Assembly: GCA_021295675.1 (NCBI GenBank)
Contig: JAGWBY010000076.1
Coordinates: 1-13,027, forward strand
Reading direction: 5' to 3'
Origin: Candidatus Latescibacterota bacterium
GTDB lineage: Bacteria > Latescibacterota > UBA2968 > UBA8231
DNA length: 13,027 nucleotides
Part shown: positions 7,158-13,027 of the stretch, piece after piece
Position numbering within the stretch: position 1 is the first letter of the stretch
How the letters are laid out: each line of letters opens with the position of its first letter
Made by a program: the position numbers and the translations under genes
Notes under the pieces: generated by a model
What the model saw: the letters and a program-made list of their open reading frames with translations, nothing else
What the model was told of the DNA's origin: nothing
The model's database searches: none

Positions 7158-8234
7158 TCAGCCGCTGTGCAGAACTATCTCGCGGTCGTCGCCGCGCAGA
7201 GGCAGTTCGACCCAAGCGCCGCCAGCGCGGTGGGAGGCGTGAAAGGCAATGATCGCCTCTAGGGTACGCACGGCTTCCCTCACATCATAGGAGAAGGGTC
7301 CCTCCCCGTCGAGCCAATTGACAATCTCGACTACGGCGCGATCCATGCCGCTGTCGGGGGAGTCGTCGAGCAGGAACTCGCGGTCGTCGCCGCGCACGAT
7401 CTCAATGTCGCGGTTGCGGCAGATGGCGTAGCCTTCGGTGCCGTGGAAGCGGTGGCGCAGCGGCGCAGTGCCGTAGTCGGGAGCGTCAACCGTGCAGATC
7501 AAGTCGCCCCTTGGCGCGCCATCGACCGCGGGCAAATCGCGGCCGAGGCGCAGCAAGCCCCAGCCGCCGGGATCGGTGAAAGCGCCGCCACGGCAGTCGG
7601 GTTTCCCCGACAGGTCGAGGGTGCCGGAGACCGCGGTCACCGGCAGGCCGGTAGCCATCTGCACGGCATCGATCATGTGCGTGCCGACGTTGCCGAGGCG
7701 GCCAGAGGTCCACTGGAGCGAAGCCGAGGTCAACGTGCCGAGCGCACCAGCGGCGATGCGGTCGCGCAGCGCCCGATAGCCGGGGTGGAAGCGCAGGTTG
7801 TGGTTGATGACGAGCAGAGCACCGGCCTCGTTGCAGACAGACAGCATGCCCTCGGCTTCGGCAACCGTCGCCGCAATGGGCTTTTCGCAGTAGATGGCGC
7901 GGACACCGGCTTCTATGGCCGCTTGGGTGATCTCGGCGTGGACGGGGGTGTACGTGGCGATCGAGACAATGTCAAGGGGCGCGGCTGCGCGCAACATTTC
8001 GCGCCAGTCGGCGAACACAGGCACGCTATAGCGCGCGTGGAAGCGCTCGCGCCGCCCATCGTCGCGGCTGCTACCGGCGACTAGATCGACTCGGTCGTGG
8101 TTGCGCAGTGCCTCCACGTGCGTGCCGTCGAGGTCCTCGACGAGCTGGCCGAGGACGTCGCCCGAGACTTGGTCCGCACCTCCGATAAAGCCCAATCCCA
8201 CAATTGCTGCACGATATCTCGTTTCTCCTGCCAT
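7158..8234 (-). CDS. Gfo/Idh/MocA family NAD(P)-dependent oxidoreductase
   Basis: This 358-residue cytoplasmic enzyme has a Rossmann N-domain with GLGFIG (GxGxxG, 13-18), the family's EKP signature (CEKPI, 116-120; Lys118 the likely catalytic residue), and the C-domain GTHMIDA (184-190) with His186 and Asp189 in the usual positions. The family oxidises or reduces hydroxyl/keto groups of sugars, inositols and related compounds; the substrate here is not identifiable. An ATG at 8234 is chosen over a TTG nine codons upstream because a full TAAGGAGG site precedes it by 6 bases. It follows the amidohydrolase gene in the same direction with a 68-bp gap, suggesting one transcript and a shared catabolic route. 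The phrase RGDDRE occurs twice, including near the C-terminus. Confidence 0.93.
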   Translation of the reverse strand: MAGETRYRAAIVGLGFIGGADQVSGDVLGQLVEDLDGTHVEALRNHDRVDLVAGSSRDDGRRERFHARYSVPVFADWREMLRAAAPLDIVSIATYTPVHAEITQAAIEAGVRAIYCEKPIAATVAEAEGMLSVCNEAGALLVINHNLRFHPGYRALRDRIAAGALGTLTSASLQWTSGRLGNVGTHMIDAVQMATGLPVTAVSGTLDLSGKPDCRGGAFTDPGGWGLLRLGRDLPAVDGAPRGDLICTVDAPDYGTAPLRHRFHGTEGYAICRNRDIEIVRGDDREFLLDDSPDSGMDRAVVEIVNWLDGEGPFSYDVREAVRTLEAIIAFHASHRAGGAWVELPLRGDDREIVLHSG

Positions 8235-8240
8235 AGTATT

Positions 8241-8248
8241 CCTCCTTA
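8241..8248 (-). promoter_or_regulatory. Strong Shine-Dalgarno fixing the oxidoreductase start
   Basis: TAAGGAGG on the reverse strand lies 6 bases before ATG 8234. It sits inside the longer reading frame that could begin at TTG 8261, so it rules for the shorter protein. Confidence 0.85.
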
Positions 8249-8290
8249 GACGTTGCTCCAAATCATCAGGCTCCGAGGCCGAGTACCGGG

Positions 8291-8316
8291 AATTCGCAAT
8301 TCCTAATTCCTAATTC
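8291..8316. repeat. Heptamer tandem repeat (NNAATTC), four units, overlapping a stop codon
   Basis: AATTC recurs at 8291, 8298, 8305 and 8312, separated by GC, CT and CT, a strict 7-bp period. The two inner units are identical (CTAATTC). The repeat lies between amidohydrolase and oxidoreductase genes and contains the amidohydrolase stop (8303-8305). It resembles intergenic heptamer repeats of large bacterial genomes. Period 7 is not codon-compatible, so copy-number change would shift the end of the amidohydrolase. Confidence 0.85.
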
Positions 8317-9457
8317 TCAACCCGAGCACGCGCGCGCAGGTACCACCCATAATCGCCGCCAGATCCTCGGCCGAGAGGAACTCGCAATAGTCCTCAATCC
8401 AGCGGCGCGACTGGCGATAGGTGCAAAACCGGTTCTGGAAGGGCATGTCCGTACCCCACAGCAGCCGCTCTGCACCAATGCGCTCGACCATCTCCTCAAG
8501 CGTCGGCCACAATTCGCGGTACGGATAGTCGAACAAGTCGCCGAGGCGCACCGGGAAGCAGACCTCCAAGCTCAAATTCGGATTGGCGAAGGGAGCCCAT
8601 ATCTCGTCGGGAAGTTCAATCCGACTCGGAGAACCGGAAGGATCGTCGTCGAGGAAGAGACGCCACGGGAAGCCGTGCGTGAGGCTGCACAATACACCCG
8701 GGTAGCGCTCCATCCAGCGCACCAAGATGTCGAGCTCGGCCAAGTAGCCGCGTCGCTGGCTCTCCACCGTCTGCAACACCGACGCTTCGCCCGGCCCAGT
8801 GCCAAGCGTAAAAAACACGGGCACGCTGAGCGCGGCCACCGCTTCCCAAAACGGACGCAAGTGTTCCCCATCCCACGGATCGGAGCGGTAATAGTAGGCG
8901 TGGGGCGGGTTAAACTTGATGGCGTGCAGGCCGTACTTCTCGACAGCGGCAACGGTCTCGGCAATGACCGCATCGAGTTCACCAGCCAAGCGCCATTCAT
9001 CCACGGGAGCCATCGAATAAATGCGCTCTGGATCGACGGCGACCGACTCCGCCTGGAACGCGGGATCGCGGCCCAGCATGGCATCGACGTGCAACAGGAC
9101 CTTATCGACGCCGGCGTAGTCCATCTCGGCCAGCAGATTGTGGGGCGTGTACTCCAAATGGGGCAAATTGGGCGGATAGAACTGCTTGGTGAAATCCTCG
9201 CCATCAATCGTCCACACCACCCGTCCCTTGTCGTGATCAACGCGGAAGTTGACGTCGGGTAAGTTGTCGAAGTCCATGGCCCCACCGGGAGCGGCCAGCA
9301 CATCGGAAGACGCCGGCGCGCGGTCGCGGATGCGCCAAGCGGGTTGGTGGTGGGAGGCCTGACCGCCCTGAACCCAGCGCAGGTGATCATCAGCGGTAGG
9401 GTGACCGGCGGGGGAATCGGCAGGAGGGAAGCAATAGGCATGGGAGTCGATAATCAT
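8303..9457 (-). CDS. Amidohydrolase-fold (family 2) protein with incomplete metal site
   Basis: This is a 384-residue protein. ATG 9457 (MIIDSHAYCF) is preferred over ATG 9505, because family members begin at this strand and a promoter candidate overlaps the longer start. The fold is recognised from MIIDSH, the mid-protein HAIKFNPPHAYYY and EAVAALSVPVFFTLGTG, LCSLTHGFPWRLF, and LLWGTDMPFQNRF, matching the strands of amidohydrolase family 2 (TIM barrel, decarboxylase/hydrolase-like). Expected ligands His261 and Asp337 are present, but the first motif is H6-A-Y8 instead of HxH, and the strand that normally ends in a His ligand reads FFTLGT. An extra N-terminal region (about 12-100) has many His/Trp. 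The last four residues, RIRN, are encoded by the heptamer repeat. It is probably co-transcribed with the oxidoreductase. Reaction unknown; it may be metal-independent or bind metal differently. Confidence 0.9.
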   Translation of the reverse strand: MIIDSHAYCFPPADSPAGHPTADDHLRWVQGGQASHHQPAWRIRDRAPASSDVLAAPGGAMDFDNLPDVNFRVDHDKGRVVWTIDGEDFTKQFYPPNLPHLEYTPHNLLAEMDYAGVDKVLLHVDAMLGRDPAFQAESVAVDPERIYSMAPVDEWRLAGELDAVIAETVAAVEKYGLHAIKFNPPHAYYYRSDPWDGEHLRPFWEAVAALSVPVFFTLGTGPGEASVLQTVESQRRGYLAELDILVRWMERYPGVLCSLTHGFPWRLFLDDDPSGSPSRIELPDEIWAPFANPNLSLEVCFPVRLGDLFDYPYRELWPTLEEMVERIGAERLLWGTDMPFQNRFCTYRQSRRWIEDYCEFLSAEDLAAIMGGTCARVLGLRIRN

Positions 9458-9496
9458 CGGCAGTACCTTAGCAGCAGAGACTAGAAGGTCGGAGGA

Positions 9497-9525
9497 AGAG
9501 TACATCTCTTAGAAAAGGATGTCAA
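9497..9525 (-). promoter_or_regulatory. Candidate promoter for the amidohydrolase-oxidoreductase unit
   Basis: On the reverse strand a perfect TTGACA (9520-9525) is followed after 17 bp by TACTCT (9497-9502), a weak -10. Transcription would start near 9490, downstream of the alternative ATG 9505, supporting the start at 9457. Motif match only. Confidence 0.45.
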
Positions 9526-9567
9526 CGAAAGGGATTAAGCGCGCCGAATTCAAGGATCGAGCGCAGC

Positions 9568-9596
9568 TTGACCCACCATCAGAAACGCTGTTTATT
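9568..9596 (+). promoter_or_regulatory. Candidate promoter for the metal exporter
   Basis: TTGACC (9568-9573), a 17-bp spacer, then TTTATT (9591-9596). It diverges from the amidohydrolase promoter; the two -35 boxes are about 42 bp apart, room for one shared regulator. Start near 9603 would give a leader of about 95 nt. It overlaps the upstream TTG that could extend the exporter reading frame, which argues against that extension. Confidence 0.5.
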
Positions 9597-9632
9597 CGGT
9601 CCTATCTACTGTCGCCTCCAACCTTGCGCCAA

Positions 9633-9689
9633 CCACGGCTCCCATCATCCTAAGACACTCCAGAGTGCCGAAGGAGCGCCTCCGTGGAG
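9633..9689 (+). promoter_or_regulatory. Possible structured leader occluding the exporter ribosome binding site
   Basis: Nested complementary arms are seen: CCACG (9633-9637) with CGTGG (9683-9687), then GCTCC (9638-9642) with GGAGC (9673-9677), enclosing a small CACT/AGTG hairpin (9656-9667). The outer right arm shares its GG with the Shine-Dalgarno GGAG (9686-9689), 7 bases before ATG 9697. Folding would therefore reduce ribosome access. I recognise no known riboswitch class in it. Inferred by eye, without an energy calculation. Confidence 0.35.
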
Positions 9690-9696
9690 AAAACCC

Positions 9697-10887
9697 ATGT
9701 CCATAGAACGAGCGGTACAGCGAATACTATTAGCACTAGTAGTGATGGTGATTGCAACCTCGGCTTGGGGAGATGAGATTGGCGAAGCGGCACGGCTGCC
9801 CGTCGGGGCAGTAGCTGCTGAGGAGGGAGAAACGGATGCCCTCAGCGATATGCTGCGCTCTGAAGAGCTGAGCCTCGGTCTGATCATAGGGGCGTTGGCG
9901 CTGGCCCTCTTTCTCGGCGCAGCTCACGGCCTAGAGCCGGGGCACGGCAAAACCATCGTCGCCGCCTATCTCGTCGGCGCACGCGGCACCGTGGGCAATG
10001 CCCTTTTCCTCGGCGGGGTAGTAGCCCTCACGCATACCTCTAGCGTCATTTTGTTGGGCTTAGTAGCGCTTTTTGCCTCCCAGTACATCCTTCCGGAACA
10101 GATTTTCCCTTGGCTCGGCACAGCGTCCGGTCTCCTGATCATGGGACTCGGCACATGGCTTTTGGTCAATCATCTCAGAGGCCGCGGCCCTGGTCTCGGC
10201 CACGCCCATGAGGAACATCAACACGGACACGGCCATGAAGAAGAGCATCTCCACGAACACGGCCACAGCCACGCCCATGGAGAGTATCTCCACGGACACA
10301 CCCATGAAGAAGAGTTTCTCCACGAGCACGTCTATAGCTACTCCCTTGAGGATCATCTTCACGAACACGGCCATGAAGAAGAGTTTCTCCACGAGCACGT
10401 CCACAGCCACGCCCATGGAGCACATCATCACGAACACAACCATAGCCGCGAAGAGGAACATCACCACGGCCATGGCCATAGCCATGAAGAAGGGCACCAC
10501 AGCCACCACGATCACCCTCATGAGGAACATCATCACGGCCACGGCCATACTCATGAAATACCTGACAAAGTGACCCTCGGCAGTTTGCTAACGCTGGGGA
10601 TTTCCGGCGGGATCGTGCCTTGTACGGGGGCCTTGGTGATCCTGTTGCTAGCAGTGGCCTTGCATCGCGTCGCCTTTGGTCTGCTGCTTTTGGTGGCCTT
10701 CAGCGTCGGACTAGCCGCAGTCCTCATCGCCGTCGGCGTGCTCATCGTCAAGGCGCGACCGCTCGTGGAGCGCTTCTCGGGCGACGGCCGCTGGATTCAG
10801 CGGCTGCCCATTGCAAGTGCAGCAGTCATCATCGTCGTCGGCTTCGTCATAACTCTCAAAACGCTAATGCATTCGGGGATTATGTAG
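9697..10887 (+). CDS. NicO/RcnA-family nickel/cobalt exporter with very long His-rich loop
   Basis: The product is a 396-residue inner-membrane transporter expected to expel Ni2+/Co2+ or a related metal. Start ATG 9697 has GGAG at 9686-9689; a TTG 43 codons upstream would place 43 non-hydrophobic residues before the signal. Residues 1-25 form a signal or first helix (RILLALVVMVIATSAWG). The family motif is AHGLEPGHGKT (His77, His83), then VALTHTSSVILL (His113) and a further helix ending about 158. Residues 169-286 form a hydrophilic loop of 118 residues with 49 His and many Glu. After it come GISGGIVPCTGALVILLL (301-318) and two more helices. E. coli RcnA has a much shorter His loop. The loop probably gathers or senses metal. 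The exporter is transcribed alone, divergent from the amidohydrolase and convergent with gltD. Family firm; the metal is inferred. Confidence 0.92.
   Translation: MSIERAVQRILLALVVMVIATSAWGDEIGEAARLPVGAVAAEEGETDALSDMLRSEELSLGLIIGALALALFLGAAHGLEPGHGKTIVAAYLVGARGTVGNALFLGGVVALTHTSSVILLGLVALFASQYILPEQIFPWLGTASGLLIMGLGTWLLVNHLRGRGPGLGHAHEEHQHGHGHEEEHLHEHGHSHAHGEYLHGHTHEEEFLHEHVYSYSLEDHLHEHGHEEEFLHEHVHSHAHGAHHHEHNHSREEEHHHGHGHSHEEGHHSHHDHPHEEHHHGHGHTHEIPDKVTLGSLLTLGISGGIVPCTGALVILLLAVALHRVAFGLLLLVAFSVGLAAVLIAVGVLIVKARPLVERFSGDGRWIQRLPIASAAVIIVVGFVITLKTLMHSGIM
10234..10440 (+). repeat. 69-bp in-frame tandem repeat, three units, in the exporter His loop
   Basis: Units start at 10234, 10303 and 10372, each beginning with CATGAAGAAGAG (His-Glu-Glu-Glu) and encoding 23 residues. 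Units 2 and 3 share the next 18 bases exactly; units 1 and 3 share CACAGCCACGCCCATGGAG. Unit 2 has lost several His to Tyr and other residues (HVYSYSLED). Flanking His-rich sequence is related but not in strict register. Confidence 0.9.
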
Positions 10888-10891
10888 CGTA

Positions 10892-10938
10892 AGCGCCATT
10901 GCACTTGGCGCTGATTCCCGCTCGCGGTTGCCAGCGCC
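10892..10938. terminator. Overlapping hairpins between convergent exporter and gltD, possible terminator
   Basis: AGCGCCA (10892-10898) pairs with TGGCGCT (10906-10912) around a 7-nt loop. The same right arm can instead pair as GGCGCTG (10907-10913) with CAGCGCC (10932-10938). The two are mutually exclusive. No T-run follows on the plus strand. On the minus strand a T6 run (10945-10950) follows gltD, but only a weak stem precedes it. Confidence 0.35.
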
Positions 10939-10970
10939 TCACACAAAAAAGAAGGGGAACCTGCCACCGC

Positions 10971-12443
10971 TCAGGGTAACTGCGTGCTGCCCATCAGATA
11001 GCGGTCCACCTCGCGGGCGGCACCCCGCCCCTCGTTGATCGCCCACACGACCAAGCTCTGGCCACGCCGCATGTCGCCAGCGGCGAAGACACCTTCGACG
11101 CTAGTGGCGTATTTCTCGTGCTCAGCGCGGGCGTTGGAGCGTTCATCGCGCTCGACGCCTAGCTGTTCGATCATGGCGTCCTCTGGCCCGCGAAACCCCA
11201 TCGCCAACAGCACCAAGTCGGCCGGCCAGACCTTCTCAGTGCCCGCGATCGGCACGGGCGTGAAGCGGCCGTTTTCATCCTTGTCCCACTCGATATTGAC
11301 CGTGTGTAGCTCCTTGACGCAGCCCTCGTCGTCGCCGACGAACCGCTGGGTCATAATCAGATACGTGCGTGGATCGTCGCCGAAGCGGGCTTTGGCCTCC
11401 TCTTGGCCGTAGTCGAGCTTATAGACGTTGGGCCACTGCGGCCAAGGGTTGTTGGGCGCGCGCTCGTCCGGCGGCCGCGGCATGATCTCAAATTGCGAGA
11501 GCGTCTTGCATTCGTGGCGCATCGACGTGCCGACGCAGTCAGTGCCGGTATCGCCGCCGCCGATGACGATCACGTGCTGGTCCTGGGCCGAAATGTAGTT
11601 GCCGTCCGCGTGATTGGAGTCGAGCAGGCTCTTGGTATTGGCGTGCAAAAAGTCCATCGCAAAGTAGATACCCTGCAAATTCCGCCCCTCAATCGGCAGA
11701 TCGTTGGGCTTGGTGGCCCCGCCGCAGAGCACGACCGCGTCGTTTTCTGCCGTTAGTTGCGTCGCCGGAAGATCCGCGCCGATCTCAGTGCGGGTGACGA
11801 ACTTGACGCCCTCGGCCTCCATCAGATCGACGCGGCGCTGCACTACCTTTTTCTTGTCGAGCTTCATGTTGGGTATCCCGTACATCAACAGGCCGCCGAT
11901 GCGATCAGCCCGCTCGTACACGGTCACCCAGTGGCCGGCGCGATTGAGCTGGGCGGCACAGGCCAAGCCCGCAGGGCCTGAGCCGACGACGGCGACCTTC
12001 TTGCCGGTGCGCTTGTCGGGTGGCTCGGGCACAATCCAGCCCATCTCAAAGCCCTTATCGACAATGGCGCACTCGACGCTCTTGATCGTCACCGGCGGAG
12101 CGTTGATCCCCACCACGCAGGCCCCCTCGCAGGGTGCTGGACAGACTCGGCCAGTAAACTCCGGGAAATTGTTGGTCTTGTGCAGCCGCTCCAGCGCTTC
12201 CTGCCACAATCCGCGATAGACCAAGTCGTTCCATTCGGGGATTAGGTCTTTGTCGCCCTGACTGACGATGTCGCCCAAGTGGCAGAAGGGGATGCCGCAG
12301 TCCATGCAGCGCGCACCCTGATCGCGCAGGCGACCGTCGGGAAAGTGCTCGTGGAACTCGTCCCAGTCCGCGACGCGCTCTACAGGGTCGCGGTCTTTTG
12401 GTAACTCGCGTGCAAATTCGATGAATCCAGTGGGTTTACCCAT
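10971..12443 (-). CDS. gltD: Glutamate synthase (NADPH) small subunit
   Basis: The small subunit of glutamate synthase takes electrons from NADPH through FAD and passes them, via iron-sulfur clusters, to the large subunit, which makes two glutamates from glutamine and 2-oxoglutarate. The product is 490 residues, typical. Cysteine sets are CMDCGIPFC (46-54) and CPAPCEGAC (101-109); the FAD dinucleotide fold is [12 protein letters not shown] (152-163); the NADPH fold is [13 protein letters not shown]; and the C-terminal flavin motif is [23 protein letters not shown] 12443 has AGGA at 12451-12454. It begins 24 bases after gltB ends, so the two form an operon. All key residues are present. Confidence 0.97.
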   Translation of the reverse strand: MGKPTGFIEFARELPKDRDPVERVADWDEFHEHFPDGRLRDQGARCMDCGIPFCHLGDIVSQGDKDLIPEWNDLVYRGLWQEALERLHKTNNFPEFTGRVCPAPCEGACVVGINAPPVTIKSVECAIVDKGFEMGWIVPEPPDKRTGKKVAVVGSGPAGLACAAQLNRAGHWVTVYERADRIGGLLMYGIPNMKLDKKKVVQRRVDLMEAEGVKFVTRTEIGADLPATQLTAENDAVVLCGGATKPNDLPIEGRNLQGIYFAMDFLHANTKSLLDSNHADGNYISAQDQHVIVIGGGDTGTDCVGTSMRHECKTLSQFEIMPRPPDERAPNNPWPQWPNVYKLDYGQEEAKARFGDDPRTYLIMTQRFVGDDEGCVKELHTVNIEWDKDENGRFTPVPIAGTEKVWPADLVLLAMGFRGPEDAMIEQLGVERDERSNARAEHEKYATSVEGVFAAGDMRRGQSLVVWAINEGRGAAREVDRYLMGSTQLP

Positions 12444-12467
12444 TATTTTTTCCTGTTCAATATCCTA

Positions 12468-13027
12468 TCAGGACGCTTCGGCCATGGCCTCGCGGAAGGC
12501 GACCAGCGCGGCCTCGTCGCCGGTCAGCCCCCGTTCCTCGACGCGCTTGAAGGCGTTGAGCATCTTGCGGTAGTCGCGCGGCATGACCTTGACGAACTGG
12601 GGCAGCACCGCGTCCCATTGGTCCAAAACCCGCTGGCCAAGTGCGCTGTTGGTGTGCTGCACGTGGCGCTCGACCATGGTCCACAGCTCGGCGATGTCCT
12701 CGGCGTCTTCTACCGGCCCCATATCGGCCATCTCGTCGTTGAAGCGGATCGCAAAGTCCCCCTCTTCGTCGAGCACATAGGCAATGCCGCCCGACATCCC
12801 AGCGCCAAAATTGCGCCCGGTGCGGCCCAGCACCACGACCCGCCCACCGGTCATGTACTCGCAGCCGTGGTCGCCGACGCCCTCTACTACGGCGCGGACG
12901 CCGCTGTTGCGCACGCAGAAGCGCTCGCCGGCAATACCGTGGATATAAGCCTCGCCGGAGGTGGCACCATAGAAGGCGACGTTGCCGCAAATGATATTCT
13001 CCCACGGCACGAAGGTAGAGCCTTTGG
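12468..13027 (-). CDS. gltB: Glutamate synthase large subunit, C-terminal part (N-terminus off the window)
   Basis: The reverse strand is open from base 13027 to TGA at 12468-12470, giving the last 186 codons of a protein normally about 1500 residues. [20 protein letters not shown], then [20 protein letters not shown] and [19 protein letters not shown] are the GXGXG beta-helix domain of glutamate synthase; the rest is the usual C-terminal helical tail ([16 protein letters not shown]). The GTG at 13010 is internal and not the start. This domain is structural, lying between the synthase site and the small subunit. The pair with gltD confirms identity. Confidence 0.96.
   Translation of the reverse strand, partial: KGSTFVPWENIICGNVAFYGATSGEAYIHGIAGERFCVRNSGVRAVVEGVGDHGCEYMTGGRVVVLGRTGRNFGAGMSGGIAYVLDEEGDFAIRFNDEMADMGPVEDAEDIAELWTMVERHVQHTNSALGQRVLDQWDAVLPQFVKVMPRDYRKMLNAFKRVEERGLTGDEAALVAFREAMAEAS

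Noticed and set aside
7179..7396. Exact 20-base direct repeat CTCGCGGTCGTCGCCGCGCA, 198 bp apart
   Set aside because: Both copies encode RGDDRE in the same frame of the oxidoreductase; in GC-rich coding DNA this may be chance or a shared motif, and no mobile or regulatory role is suggested.
10060..10554. Minus-strand frame with a hydrophobic, Met/Val-rich product
   Set aside because: It is the complement of the His/Glu repeat (CAT/CAC reads as ATG/GTG), so the apparent membrane protein is a compositional artefact.
1..13027. A new defence, mobile or biosynthetic system
   Set aside because: All genes belong to known uptake, efflux, oxidoreductase, amidohydrolase, surface-protein and nitrogen-assimilation families. 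No transposase, integrase, toxin-antitoxin pair, nuclease or CRISPR array is visible.

Overview
The window is a GC-rich bacterial chromosome segment. It comes from a diderm (Gram-negative type) bacterium, because it holds a TonB-dependent outer-membrane receptor and signal peptides on exported proteins. Three things resemble what is seen in large-genome environmental phyla such as Latescibacterota or Poribacteria: the tandem FDDFFILADxFG motif in the first gene, the pairing of a Gfo/Idh/MocA oxidoreductase with a non-canonical amidohydrolase, and the mosaic accessory content. That placement is inference from general resemblance, not a database result. I see no rRNA, tRNA, CRISPR array, transposase or phage gene.

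Layout. (1) 1-1815, minus: a secreted or surface modular protein, cut by the left edge, with a signal peptide, two nearly identical Ig-like domains, Fn3-like segments and a dockerin-like pair of calcium-loop motifs. (2) 1816-2304: a promoter region for that gene, plus the remnant of a dead amidohydrolase gene (1985-2222) reduced to its two ends. (3) 2305-7151, plus: an uptake operon of TonB-dependent receptor, periplasmic binding protein, BtuC/FecCD-type permease and ABC ATPase, with overlapping junctions between the last three. The receptor and the binding protein each carry a frameshift near the 5' end; the permease and ATPase are intact. (4) 7158-9457, minus: a two-gene unit of amidohydrolase-fold protein then Gfo/Idh/MocA oxidoreductase, with a heptamer repeat between them that supplies the last codons of the amidohydrolase. 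(5) 9697-10887, plus: a NicO/RcnA-type nickel/cobalt exporter with a 118-residue loop containing 49 histidines, built partly from a 69-bp tandem repeat and preceded by a leader that may fold over the ribosome binding site. (6) 10971-13027, minus: gltB (3' part only) and gltD, the two subunits of NADPH glutamate synthase.

How the parts fit. Region 3 is a complete outer-membrane-to-cytoplasm route for a scarce metal chelate (ferric siderophore, haem or cobalamin; the substrate cannot be read from sequence). Region 5 exports or buffers a transition metal. Both belong to metal homeostasis, but they are separate transcription units and no shared operator was found. Region 4 is probably catabolic, with unknown substrate. 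Region 6 is core nitrogen assimilation.

The most notable signals are the three broken genes within about 2.6 kb (amidohydrolase remnant, receptor, binding protein), the tandem-repeat histidine loop with its structured leader, the heptamer repeat that has entered a stop codon, and an amidohydrolase lacking part of its expected metal site. I did not find a convincing new multi-gene system.
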